Shown here: in pieces, positions 48,744 through 59,880 of the stretch
How the letters are laid out: the number at the start of each line of letters is the position of its first letter
Position numbering within the stretch: the stretch's first letter is position 1
From: Congeria kusceri
Taxonomy: Eukaryota; Mollusca; Bivalvia; Myida; Dreissenidae
DNA length: 64,000 nucleotides
Assembly (NCBI GenBank): GCA_027627225.1
Contig: CM051030.1
Span: 26,901,927 to 26,965,926, forward strand
Direction: 5' to 3'
Notes under the pieces: generated by a model
Seen by the model: only the letters and a program-made list of their open reading frames with translations
What the model was told of the DNA's origin: nothing
Databases searched by the model: none
Position numbers and translations under genes: made by a program

Positions 48744-49241
48744 TTAAGGGGAACCCCAAGCGGGGTGATGTGCATTAAAGTCCCCCGTATAGATGACATC
48801 ATGGGGTCCTTTAATGGTCCGTAATGGAGTGCTAATTTTATTTAAAGACTCAAGATCACATCCTCTTGAGTATATGTTAACCAGGATAAGAGGTCGGTTC
48901 TTATTTATAATAACCTTAATTGCCAGCACTTCGATAACAGCACTACCATCAGCTTTTAAAGAGTAATTCACACCCAATACCTCATAGTTGATGTTATTTT
49001 TAATGTAAAAAGCTAACCCACCTACAGAGTTATGGTTCAAGTTGCAGTGGTTTTTATACTTAACATTAAAGCCAGGAATAGTTTTATATTCACTGCCTTT
49101 AAACTTAGTTTCTTGTAAAATTAAAATTTGTACGGATGGGTTTATGTCTAAAAAATGTTTAACTTCAGTACGTTTAACTGAAGACAAACCACCTATGTTA
49201 AGTGAGACAATATTATACCTACTGTCCATAGTGGCTCTCAA
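48744..49241 (-). pseudogene. LINE APE-like endonuclease
   Basis: Reads NIVSLNIGGLSSVKR, ILILQETKFKGSEY with the catalytic Glu, VGGLAFYIKN and VIYTGDFNAHHPAWGS with the GDFNAHH metal-binding motif. It stops just after GSP, so only the N-terminal two-thirds is open. Confidence 0.9.
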
Positions 49242-49599
49242 TTAACCTGCGTCTAATGTTGTTAACTGTGGCCGAAGGGGACTTCAACATAGTTTTCCGT
49301 CCCGAACGGGCTGATTTTAATTTGGCAGGTGTTCTGCCGGTGTTAGGAGGGAATGGGAGGTTTTGTGGCAGAGTGTGTCGGCTTTCTGGGCGTCCCAGAG
49401 GGTGCTCCGTTGCATGTGGGCTTGGGATCGGCTCCGACACCCGTATGGCTTTCTTTGGGTGGGGGGGGGGAGGTATTTTTATCTTTGCGTTTGACGTTGG
49501 GTAAAGACTCTTGGCTCCTAAGGAACCTTGAGTGTATTTTATTACATATATAGGACTTGACTCGACACCCAGTGGACCGTTGCTGTTGCTGGTCCTTAA

Positions 49600-50455
49600 C
49601 TATTTCAGTTACCAAGTCAAGATATCACTGAAAATAATGGGGCGATATCGTTTACCTTTACCTGTACGGTTTTTGATACTTATAAATGAATCCCCTGTAT
49701 TAGAGTTACTAATACTGTCGTCTGGAGCAGGGGAATTCATGGGGGAGGTCTGGATGTCGACCGTACGGGGGCGGTTGGGGGGGGGGCACTAACCCCGGGC
49801 TCCTCCTCAATCCCACATACAACGGAGATATACAGCTGCAAATATATGCTGCTGTGCACTGACACCAGGGAGTCGTGCCCTGTAACATTAAATACGGAGT
49901 TGTATGAAATGGTCGAACAGCTCTCCGTAGGATAGGACAGGGCGGAGGATTCCCTGAGACCACTAGTAGAGTGCCCGGGCAGTTCATCCCGTAGATATTG
50001 CAATGAGAAGCTACCTGGGCATGCCTGGTAAGAGGCAGAGTGTTGATGGCTACAATTCGCCCAGTGGCGAGTTCTAGCGGTGCAATTTCTGGGCGCACAG
50101 AAAATACCGGCACACCGTACACAAACTTCAGTTTTTGAGCATTCAGCACTGCCAGCCTTATGACCAAAAATCTGACATTTGAAGCACCGAGTAGGGGGGA
50201 CAGGGAACAGGGAAGGGACTTACGTTCAGAGTTATGGTTGTATCCCTTATCATGACTCTGGAGGGCAGGATGGTAGAGGTAGCAAAAGTCACTTCAACTA
50301 GACTAGGAAACCCAGGCGGTAGTGGTTTGCTAGGCGTGATTCTTTCGAATGAAATGATATCATCATGTTTGGGGGGCTCCACCACTAGCGACTTGAATGG
50401 ACATTTTATCTCACAACTGAACCGAAATGTTAATATATGTGGAATAATGTTTCTG
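49600..50455 (-). pseudogene. LINE gag-like ORF1 with zinc knuckles
   Basis: 50400-50220 reads CPFKSLVVEPPKHDDIISFE and PPGFPSLVEVTFAT. After a frameshift in a C run (about 50196) come TRCFKCQIFGHKAGSAEC, VCVRCA and WANCSHQHSASYQACP, the cysteine/histidine knuckles of I/Jockey-type gag. Sequence further left is degraded (49219-49700). Confidence 0.75.
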
Positions 50456-50460
50456 AGTGG

Positions 50461-50908
50461 AATGTCTCCATGACGCCATGAGGATATAAACATATTTTTA
50501 TGAAATGTCTCTGTTTTGGAACAATTTCCTGATATACGACATACCATTAGATGTAGTTTTTCCACAAGCGGATGTGCTTTGTTCAAATGTGGAATCAATA
50601 GAGTGTCCTGTTGAATTTTCAATATCAACGGGTTGTCGATTAACATACCCATGACTGCTGTGTACCAGTTCTGCGTTGCCGAAAAAGGTGCCACCAGGAC
50701 CATTTCCGCCTCGTCTTGTTTCACTTTCTGGATAACACGCCCTGTCAGACTGAAAGGTGGAAAAGCATATACAAGCTCATTGGTCCAACTCATAGAAAAA
50801 GCATATATTGCTTCTGCTCCTGGGTCTGGATGCCAAGATACATAGCGCTTCAACGGTGTGTATAGCCTAGAAGCAAACATGTCAATGTCTAATTCAATCT
50901 TCGACGTT
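50461..50908 (-). pseudogene. DIRS RT/RNase H C-terminal domain
   Basis: Reads IELDIDMFASRLYTPLKRYV, SWHPDPGAEAIYAFSMSW and YAFPPFSLTGRVIQKV, then APFSATQNWYTAVMGML. This is the conserved DIRS segment after RNase H (D-x-FASR, SWxPDP, YAFPPF). It is cut on the right by the 1.3-kb inverted-repeat element and on the left by the LINE. Confidence 0.85.
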
Positions 50909-52218
50909 AAGCGGTGGACCGTGGACCGAGTCCACCAAATTTTCGCTTGGTCCAGCAAAAGTTACGAGTAAACTGGACCAGCGGTCCAGCAAAGATATTT
51001 CCCTTGATAATTTGATACCAGAAATCCCTAAAAATGTTCAGCCAATAATTCTCGGTAAAGCGAAAACCGGCTTATGTGGATGCATACTTTTACGAATAGA
51101 TGCCATGAAATTCAGTGTCAGATTCGCAACCATTTCCGCGTGCGTATGCATGATTTTCGAAAACAAAGAACGCCTACTCGGCAATAAACGCACTCTCCTG
51201 CATCAGCGGGTCAATTATTGATAAAATCTGTAAGCAGGAGGAGCTAGATTCACTACAGTCACCCAGTCAGCCAATGAGAACGCATTAAATTTCCAATATG
51301 TAGATGAGCGTAGTCGATAGAATGTTTATCACGCCCTTATTGTTGGTAAAGGTGAAGTAATTTATAACACATTTTGGTGAGGTATGCATTTTGTTACCCG
51401 CGTGTTTGTAACACCCACATAATAAATAAAATACTACATACTAAAAGAAGTCACTATATAATTATTTGCAAAATGTTTAGTTAAAATACAAAATGGGATG
51501 TTGACAAATTGTGTTTGCCGATCGCATAGAATTTTAGTGTGTAATTTCAAAGGTACGTCTTCATTTGTTTTAACATAAAATATTGCTATGACTACGTATG
51601 TTCTCTAATAAACGAGCTGTTCAAAAGTATAACTATACACTGATTAAACCCAAAAACTTATGCTGCCACATTTTCATGAAAGTTAGCGAAAGTTAAGTCA
51701 GTGAAAGTAAAAATGTTTTGTTACTCAACAATCAAATTTTTTAAAATAATGTGTGGACACAAAGCATTTATTGTTAAAGGAGTGGGTGGAGAGGGGTGCT
51801 TTGGTAACAATTACTGGGACCACAACTCTTTAGGACTAGGGAGTCCATGTTCTACAATCCTAGCGAGCTGAGCAGTTTCCATGTGATCTACGCATTTGAG
51901 TAAATTTCGGCCCACATACCAGCTCGGGCATTTGGGTCAGTACTGAACTCAAATAGGCTAAAACAAAATATACACCTGGTATTTGATTTAACGGGCGATC
52001 TTGTATTAATATTTCGCCATATTTTTATTGAGAGTGAATGCAATAAATACATGATACATGTTAGAATAAAAGTCTGAAATCCATAATTGCTTTCATTTTA
52101 TTTTTTAAAATATATATACGTAAGGGTGAATGAAGATCTACAAACAAAGTGTGGTCCACTAAATTGTTGTACGGTCCAGTTTATTTAGCTGGATTGGTGG
52201 ACCGACGGTTCACTGCTT
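50909..52218. mobile_element. 1.3-kb inverted-repeat element inside the DIRS RT/RH
   Basis: The left end AAGCGGTGGACCGTGGACCG and the reverse-complemented right end AAGCAGTGAACCGTCGGTCC match at most positions. GGTCCA units recur inside both ends. DIRS protein similarity stops at one side and resumes at the other. There is no transposase frame, and no clear target-site duplication was found. Confidence 0.65.
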
Positions 52219-52745
52219 TCAAAACTTATTCGTGAAGACTGCTAATTTAACAAATATTTTAACAATTGTCTTGGAAAATCTGAGCATTTTGCGTCCATTA
52301 ACATTGTCCTTAAAATGTCTAGAGTTAAAATCTGCAATGTTGTCTATTCCTGGAATATGCGTTGCTGAAAGCCATATGTTTCTATCAATGCTCCAAAGCC
52401 ATATATCTTTAGCCATAGCATTCACTACTGCAATTGTGCCACCCATGTTATTGATATAGGCAACAGTGCATGTATGGTCACATTTTATTTGAACATGCAG
52501 ATTTTTATCTGATTTACAAAATGATTTCAGTGAATGGCTAACAGCTAACAATTCTAGGCAATTAATATGATTTTGGGCCTCATGGTCATTCCAGCGACCA
52601 CCTATTCTTGTGTTGTTACAAACACTGCCCCACCCAATTGAACTAGCATCACAAGTAATAATTTTTGTGGGATTCCCATGGGAAATTTTTCTATGCTGTT
52701 TAACAAGATTGTCTATCCACCATTTGAGTTCAGTTTCATGTTCTT
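52219..52745 (-). pseudogene. DIRS RNase H domain
   Basis: Two adjacent frames show IITCDASSIGWGSVCNN (first Asp), NCLELLAVSHSLKSF (Glu), VQIKCDHTCTVAYINNMGGT (second Asp) and HIPGIDNIADFNSRHF (final Asp), the full RNase H D-E-D-D set in DIRS form. Frame breaks near 52555 and 52745 inactivate it. Confidence 0.85.
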
Positions 52746-53720
52746 AGTTACCCACATATTGGAATCATAATCACCTCTTTCATTTTCAAGAGCATTATTT
52801 TGTCCCTTTCGATATTTCTATAGAAAAGGGGGGCAAATTCAACATCAGAAAAACAAGAAACCATGAGACCTAAAACTTTTGCAACGTCTCTGATCTTTGC
52901 AATGTCTCTGCTATACAACTCTGTGCAAGCTTGGACAATCTTTTGTACTTTGTCTTCTGGCAAAGTAACTACCATATTTTCAGAATCTATATTATTCCCC
53001 AAAAATGTTATTTTTCTTGTTGGTATCAAAACAGATTTCTTTTCATGTATCATAAATCCAACATTGGACATAAGACTTACAGTGTCTGATACAGTTTCTT
53101 TACATTCTAAAAATGTGTCCGCAAGCAACAAAGAATCATCTATATATCCAGAAATAGTATGTCCAAGCATACGCAAAGATTCATAAACAGGTTTCATTAA
53201 CTTAGTAACTGTTTTGGCGCACAAGAAATCGCATTTGGCAAACATGTATATTGGTAGATTTTTTTCCGATTTTTGAAATCATAGTTTTAATCTATGGTCT
53301 AATCCCATAGACACTGAAAAGTAAGCATGTCTCAAGTCAACTGAGGCAAACGAAGTACCAGGTTTTACAAGTTTAAGACTGATTCAAATGTTTCCATTTT
53401 AAAGTGGTGATATTCTATGTGCTGATTTAATTGTTTAAGGTTTAATATCATTCTATATTCACCATCTTTTTTTCGGTACAATAAAAATTGGAGAGATAAA
53501 CTTGTCCGGATCATGTTTAACTTCTTCAATAACATTCATGTCCAACAGATTTTGTATTTCTTGATCAATAATGTTTTTTCAAACAAAGAAAATTTATTAC
53601 TGTAACAAACATACTCTTTGGGATTTTCGTCATGCATAAATTCAATATGACAATGCTGGACAATATCTAAAACAACCGGATCACTGGTTATTTCTCTCCA
53701 ATTTTTAACAAAATTGTTTA
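52746..53720 (-). pseudogene. DIRS reverse transcriptase domain
   Basis: Frames covering 53560-53280 give a KKKDGEYRMILNLKQLNQHI segment and FASVDLRHAYFSV with the first catalytic Asp. 53245-52748 gives MLGHTISGYIDDSLLLADTF with the YIDD box and KITFLGNNIDSENM. At least three frame changes separate these motifs. Confidence 0.85.
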
Positions 53721-53746
53721 ATCTACCAGCTAAAATGTACTAACCT

Positions 53747-54812
53747 CTATTTCTTGGGCGCCGCCTTCATATTTTTTGTGAAGGTTGCAGGAGGAGCATC
53801 AAATCTGTCTCTTACTCTGCCACGGAAGGTGCCACGTCCATACGTATATGGGCGCCTATTTCCGTATCCCCTGTAACCACCCATTGGGACAAAAGACCTG
53901 TCCATATTTTCGTCCAATTCTGTTCTTATCATTTATTTCAATTACGTTTTTGTTCACATCCACATCTTCACCATCACGAAGCTCTGTGTATGCTATTAAT
54001 GGTGAAGCCAGATAGTGGTATTTGGGGTCTAAATCAGCTCGATGCATGTCCTTACGACGGATATTGATCTCCTTGTTTGCCTGACCCAACAAAGCAATGG
54101 CATTAGCACCCCATTCCACATCTTGACAGTCAAATTTTTCACTACATTTGTCAACCAGTTTCACCGAATTAGCTGTGGCTTTTACAATTAAATGCTGAAT
54201 GTTCTGCATTCTGTTGTCGTCAGCCTGGGTGTGCATTTTTAGCAAACGCCAAATTCCTTGGTTGACCCTAGTTTTAACAAGCGACTCACAATTCTGGGGT
54301 CTATGTTTGTCTTTCAACAGTTCTGCACACCTTTCATCTGTAATGCCATTACGAAACGACGAATTAACAAAACCGGCCGAATCATCATTATTTTAATTAT
54401 CAACAACATCAACTTGTTGGTATTTTTCGACCAGTGTTTTGAAAATTGACTTTTCGGGGGATTTTTCAGGGTTAACATATAACAGGCATTTCGGTGTCAT
54501 CATAACTCTCGTAAGTTTCATAGTTTTCCTCGTCATAGTACTATGCACTGTTCAATGTTCGTGCAATAAATCCAAACGTTCTTCTTGTTTCTGTAGTCGA
54601 ACGTTCTGAACATTGAAGTTTGCGTTCAACTCTTTAAGAGTGAGAAGAGCCTCCTTTGTGACGCCAGTTTCTTTCATAACTGGTTTGCTAGAGCCAGCAG
54701 TTTTAACGACGTTTTCTGGCGCAACAGTGGATGAGGATTTTGACGCTTTAGTCCTCTTTTTACCCATATAACTCTGGACATTTTCCGAGATGTGCACCTC
54801 TTTATCGGCCAT
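53747..54812 (-). pseudogene. DIRS ORF1 (gag-like)
   Basis: Starts at an ATG at 54812 with a lysine/serine-rich N-terminus and a predicted coiled coil (LKELNANFNVQNVRLQKQEE). A middle part has KDKHRPQNCESLVKTRVNQG, IWRLLK and IALLGQANKEINIRRKD, and the C-terminus is Gly/Arg-rich (GGYRGYGNRRPYTYGRGTFR). Stops and frame shifts lie near 54550, 54400 and 53935. The order fits the nucleocapsid-like ORF1 of DIRS elements. Confidence 0.7.
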
Positions 54813-55212
54813 CTCCCGCGTGGTTTATAATGTCGTAAAGCAATCTATATACGTAAAGCAATAACAACAATGGCACGTGGTTTCGTTGATTTGTGATAAA
54901 ATCACACAAAATATTGAATACTGTAAAATAATACAGAATAGTACTTATACTATTTCTAAACTTGTGTATTTTTGTAAATTACCTAAGCAAAATTATATTT
55001 TTGTTGTAACGAATAGCAACTGAAATAGACTGACAATAACAACATATGAACGGTCTAAATATCGGACAGATTAATCCGTCACGGATAATGATCAGCTACC
55101 TCGAGCAGAAAAGACATCTGCTCTGTACGAGTAGCAACAGCGCACTGACAAATCTCGACACGGTCTGCGCACATCTCATCTGAGACCGAGAGTTGTATGA
55201 CGTAATAGAATC

Positions 55213-55835
55213 ATGGGTTTTGGCTGAAGGTGTATTGATTTTTAGTGCGCCCCCAGAGTAAATAGTTTAATTCACAGTTAGCATCTTATTTAATAATGAA
55301 ACAGTTTTTCAATTTGTCTTAATTGTCGGCAGTTAGTAGAAAGAACAAACTGTGATAATTATAGATGGATTATAATGCGTGCATAAGCCAATATGCAGGT
55401 ACACATTCAAATGCTTTTGACAAATATTTCAATGTAATATGCTACGATTTTTTTGGTGATCTGCCCCACAAGTTATGAACATGATTTTAGAGGCTTAAAA
55501 TCTCGACTTATGACGGAGATGTTACGGTATATATCTTAAATGATAATATAAAACTAATGTTCTAATTAAATTGGTAATGTTTTCGTAGACATTTATATCT
55601 AGCCATTGACATACTCATTTGCATGAGCAGATAACTTGATATATACAAATACAATCATTAATCAATAAAACATATACACAAATCACACATCATATGTGCA
55701 AGAGAGTAGTTTACGAACTGTTTGCATGATCATTATCTTTACTTAAAAGTTACAAGTAGAAAGTCTAAGATTTTATGTGAGATATGTGATGCTTTTTGGC
55801 CCTCTAAGCTTAATAAGCCATTATGATGCATTAAA
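55213..55835. other. Intron sequence to the right of the DIRS
   Basis: No exon or repeat recognised. Confidence 0.45.
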
Positions 55836-55837
55836 CT

Positions 55838-56680
55838 CAGGGGAGCGACCTAGGGCCATCGTGGCCCTCTTGTTTATCCAATCTTCTTGAAACATGCTCA
55901 GAACATTTATTTCAATGTTATCTCAGACAAGTTCGAAACTGGGTCATGTGGGGTAAAAGCTAAACCATGGCCAAATGGAACAAAAAGCTTGTGAACACTC
56001 TAGAGGACACATTTATAGGCCAATCATCATGAAACTTGCTTAGAACATTTGTCCCAATGATGTCTGGGGAAGGTCGAAACCAGGTCACATGTAATCAGGC
56101 CAACTAGAAAAACAAAGCTTGTGAACACTCTACGTGCCACATTTTAAGCTGAATATTCAAGAAACTTGCTCTGAACAGAGTAATTTCTTAGCCCTTCAGA
56201 TGAGCGACCTAGGGCTTTTTGACCTTTTTGTTTTTTTCAGAGGCTTGGTATCGGGCCCTGGCCATAGGTTTTGGAGGAAAATATCGCAAAAAATTTGGTA
56301 AAGAGGAACTCAATTCTAGGTATAAAGTCAATTTTGAGGGAAAACTGCATGGTTTTTAACGACATTTTGTTTGGGGATGATGCCTTATTGGGGCCCCTGT
56401 TATATAAGTTAAACAAAGCTCTGCAAAAGTAAACTTGTCTGTAAAGTAAAATGCCTATAAACATTGTCACAAAGAGGAAGAGTAATCTCATTATTTATTG
56501 CCAGCCTTATGTGTTGTAGACTCAGCTCGTTATTGGCTTCTGTTGGGCTTCGCCACCCATTCCCCCTGACCAAGGGGATACCGCCCCTAGGAACCAAAGT
56601 CTCACTCTTAAACTCTTAAACTTGACAGCTATGCTTATAGTCAGTTAAGCGACCTAAGGCCATTTTGTCCCTCTTGTTTT
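55838..56680. repeat. Repeat modules with GCGACCTAGGG-type ends
   Basis: GGAGCGACCTAGGGCCATCG (55842), ATGAGCGACCTAGGGCTTTT (56202) and TAAGCGACCTAAGGCCATTT (56647) mark module ends. Between the first two lie two units of the 'gtgaacactctag' family (55985, 56124). 56230-56640 is other intron sequence. Confidence 0.75.
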
Positions 56681-57098
56681 TCACTTGCCTTGAATGTAAG
56701 TTAGGGCAAACCTTTCATCAATGTAGACCGAATTTGGACAGGTAATGATTGTATGATAATGTGCCAGATCAGTATAATAAAACTCAGTTTCATTGATCAT
56801 CCTGATTTAATGCACACATTTTCCATGGAAACATGTCATAACAGGTTATGTGTTTTATAACTGAATGTAAAGCTAGCATACAAACATCTAACTGATTTAT
56901 CATATAACATTGCTGACTGAGAATGAAACAAATGCTGGTTCAATTATTTTTAAATTGTGTGAAGAATGACTTCTTCCTTATATATATGGCTTAGATAGTT
57001 ATTGTGAATAGTGTTGATTCCTTTGGTTTTGTTTCAGAAAACATGTATATATGTGGTTTATTATTAATTTACTATATGTACATGTTGTATTGTTACAG

Positions 57099-57461
57099 AT
57101 GCCCAAACTCCGTTGCTGTCACCATCCAATGCCACAGCTCAGGAGGGCTTGTCACTAACACTGTCGTGTCAATACATGGTAGGGGTACATGGTTTCGGAT
57201 GGAGTAAAGCTGCCATGCTGCCACTGGCATCTCTTGGATTGGTCTACAACACTGGTCTGAACAATGTGCCTTGTTCTGCTCCCACCAGTGATCTACAACC
57301 AAATCCCGCCCTGTACAGCTACAGCTGTCCCAATACGTTCTCACAGACATTCACTGTGAGAAACGTGACCTCCAGTTACCATGGAGAACAGTGGCAGTGT
57401 GCTGCATACCTGACTGGTGGTGGAAACAAGCCGAGTGACATTGTGGTCGTTAGTGTTCAAG
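57099..57461 (+). CDS. Plus-strand IgSF gene, Ig domain 1 exon
   Basis: A 363-nt phase 1-1 exon (acceptor TGTTACAG, donor CAAG before GTATGA). It encodes LLSPSNATAQEGLSLTLSCQ with the first cysteine, GFGWSKA with the core Trp, three further cysteines (VPCSAP, YSYSCPN and the C' side) and SSYHGEQWQCAAYLTGG with the C-terminal cysteine: a V-like Ig domain of about 121 residues with probable extra disulfides. The entry phase matches the duplicated signal-peptide exons at 14881 and 28131. It is probably the most distal extracellular domain of a surface or secreted recognition protein. Confidence 0.8.
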
Positions 57462-57531
57462 GTATGATTTTAACATTAATAATGTTTAAACAATAAACAA
57501 ATTAACAAAGCCATTTGAACATGGATTCAAT

Positions 57532-58578
57532 GTTCTAGACGGTAATCATACATAAACACCTCGGACTCTTTGTCATAAAATGCATAGGCGGACATTAGCC
57601 CCTTTCGGAATTGTTCAGGGCGGATAATAGCCCTTTGCGATTTTTTAGACCCGGACATTAGCTCATTTCATCTAGGACAATATATCACCTTTCAAAGAGA
57701 GTGTTCAAAACCAGCTGTTAGCCCCTTTCATATATGGCAGTATCACCTTTCGAACAGCCACTCAGGCCCTATAATCATGCTTAATAGGAGCAATATTTAA
57801 GTGTTTTGTGTGCATGACTGAGTTAATATTAGGGATGGCAACAAATACCAAAATTGATATTCAAATATTCAATTGATGAAGTATTCGAATATTCGCTCAT
57901 CAGATTCAGTACTAGTAAACTGATGGAAACGTATATCTAAAATGATTTAGCTGTGTGTTTTATAGTCGCCACCAACGCACGATGAGAAAAATGCGGCAAA
58001 GGCACTGACTTTAATCTACATATTAAAATTATGTTGCGATTTTCCAATTTCATTTAATGGGAAAGACTTTAAACCATTTATTTAGCACTGGCAAATCTTT
58101 GCTGACAACTTCGCTGTCTGTTTCCACGACATAGTGAACTTGTGAACTGATAAGTGACCGTGGTCGATATGATGGGACTAGCAATAACAATAAACTGTCT
58201 TCTACATAACAATAGGGTGATAGGTAGATTTTGTGTGTATTAGAGAAGCTAAGGTGACATGGTTCATTGAAAACGCTATATCGTTAGGGACTGACATTGA
58301 CAAATACTTTATTTAATATACTTATTAAAATTAAGTTAATCAACAGGTAAGTATTCGAATCTGTTCATTAATTTCTTAATTGGTTAATTGTTGTTAATCA
58401 CTGACATGTATTTGCATACAACAGAATATGATGTCAATCATGTGAAGGGGCTTTTGTCAGTCTATTCAAAAACAGGAGGGACTAATGTCCCACCCGGAAG
58501 GGGCTAATGTCCGCCTTTGCGTTTTTGAGAAAGGTTGCTTTTTTTCCGAGGGGCTAATGTCCTAGAATCGTTCTAGAC
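57532..58578. mobile_element. 1.03-kb non-autonomous element with 9-bp target duplication
   Basis: GTTCTAGAC at 57532-57540 is repeated directly at 58570-58578. Inside, the two ends carry inverted blocks built on CCTCGGA and AAAGGCGGACATTAGCCCCT, with further GGACATTAG copies in both orientations. The centre (57830-58440) is unique and non-coding. A 9-bp duplication is usual for Mutator-like elements, so that class is the best guess. Confidence 0.7.
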
Positions 58579-58734
58579 ATTTACTATTGAAGTTGTTCAA
58601 ATAAAACTTTAGCCATGCAATGAGACGTCAGAAGGTTTGCTTAATTAAATCAATTGAATGTTCTTTGTTTGATCAATAATTTTGATGATTGCACTGTGAG
58701 TGTGACAGCTTCACATATATAATTTAAAAACATC

Positions 58735-58915
58735 TAAGGAACACCATGACCGTCTTATGTCGTCATAATTCATATTGTCTTGTTCAGGATAGTCTTATCA
58801 TGTCAAAAAGACGTGTCATTATGTGAAAATGCAGTTTCATAATGTACTATAATCAGGTGAACTTGTCAAAAGAATATGTCATTATGTCAAAAAGATGTGT
58901 CATTATAGTAAAATA
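58735..58915. repeat. Minisatellite of 'atgtcattatgtcaaaaaga' type units
   Basis: Degenerate units of GTCATTATGTCAAAAAGACG type repeat about five times. Non-coding. Confidence 0.7.
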
Positions 58916-59159
58916 ACTTGCGAACAATTACCTTTGTGTCATTGTCAGCATTCTGTTGTTTATTCAGTAAGTGTGCCAGGCAAAGCTCTTAAACACTGCA
59001 ATGCAGGTATTGAGACAATGCGTAGGTTCATGTACAAACAACAATTTTCACAGCAAATGGATTTTACGACACCAAAACAAAGGAAAAAAATACGTCTGTA
59101 TTATTAACATTTCATTTTCATACCCTCACAAATAAAGTTTAGGGGGGTACATATATATA

Positions 59160-59215
59160 GGAGTGTCTGTCGGTTTGGTCTGTCGGTTTGGTCTGTCGGT
59201 TTGCCGGTTTCAAGA
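59160..59215. repeat. 15-bp minisatellite, three copies
   Basis: TGTCTGTCGGTTTGG is repeated three times, with the last copy diverging. Confidence 0.8.
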
Positions 59216-59639
59216 TGACATCTCAAGAAAGGTTTAACATATTCAAATAATTTTTGATAAACATGTGTAACATCATAAAATACAGGTCATTTATTTATTT
59301 AATTAATAAATCATTTTAATCGTATTTTCTATCGTATTTTGTTTTCTAACCATGTCGTGGCCGCAATATTTGTTTATGTTTTTACCCATTACCGTTGCAT
59401 ATATACCATTCACACACATTTATTTACTGCACTAAACTTAACGCATGCTGACTCATTTACAATAATGAAGACAAAAACTAAGATCATGATGTATCTATCA
59501 TATTGAATTGTTTTTGTGACCTGGGCCCGTATTCAGGAACCATCTTAAGTAATATCTTAAATATGTTCACTTAAGTGGAACATTTTTTACCCATTTTTTT
59601 TGATGAAAAATTTCGATTATTAGATTGGGATATGTGGAG

Positions 59640-59880
59640 CGGGCTGGCGGTGTCGACTTTTCGTTTCCAGTCTATAACTTTAGAACAGATAATTGGGATA
59701 TTGTAATGAAACTTCATTCATAGATACCTTATAGTGAGACCTTGCATGGGATTGCAAATGGGGTGGGTGGGCTGAAGGTTAAAGTCACTGTTACTAAAAA
59801 TAGAAAAATGGTTTCCGCTCAATAACATGAGAACACATTGAGATATTTTAATGAAACATAATACACATGGGTGAAAGTTT
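59640..59880. repeat. TCAAGGTCA-family repeat, two degraded units
   Basis: 'gggattgcaaatggggtggg', 'actaaaaatagaaaaatggt' and 'gagatattttaatgaaac' identify the same family as 33131-33820. Confidence 0.8.

Larger units (their letters stand above)
46700..50460 (-). mobile_element. I-superfamily-like LINE inserted in the DIRS, RT core deleted
   Basis: Minus-strand order: gag-like protein with zinc knuckles (about 49740-50455), APE endonuclease (48744-49241), pre-RT (47814-48059), post-RT (47488-47757) and RNase H (46766-47290). An RNase H after the RT points to the I-type superfamily. The 5' junction is visible as a reading frame that runs from DIRS protein (SWRHG, about 50460) straight into LINE gag. 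The 3' end is unresolved and could extend to about 43.7 kb. Confidence 0.75.
39272..55212 (-). mobile_element. DIRS-type tyrosine-recombinase retrotransposon, with nested insertions
   Basis: ORFs on the minus strand follow DIRS order: gag-like ORF1 (53747-54812), RT (52748-53560), RNase H (52219-52720), RT/RH C-terminal region (50460-50908) and tyrosine recombinase (42785-43650). ATTACGTCATACAACTCTCG then GTCTCA at 42653-42678 is a perfect 26-bp inverted copy of 55181-55206. GATTCT, the next six bases outward, is found outside the left insertion (39272-39277) and at the right end (55207-55212). Removing the nested elements leaves about 4.5-6 kb, normal for DIRS. All ORFs have stops or frameshifts. 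Confidence 0.85.

Noticed and set aside
47414..49792. Plus-strand frames across 47.4-49.8 kb
   Set aside because: Antisense shadows of the minus-strand LINE, which has clear endonuclease and RNase H motifs in the other direction.
42653..55206. Simple DNA transposon with 26-bp terminal inverted repeats
   Set aside because: The interior encodes RT, RNase H and tyrosine recombinase in DIRS order; inverted ends are normal for DIRS.
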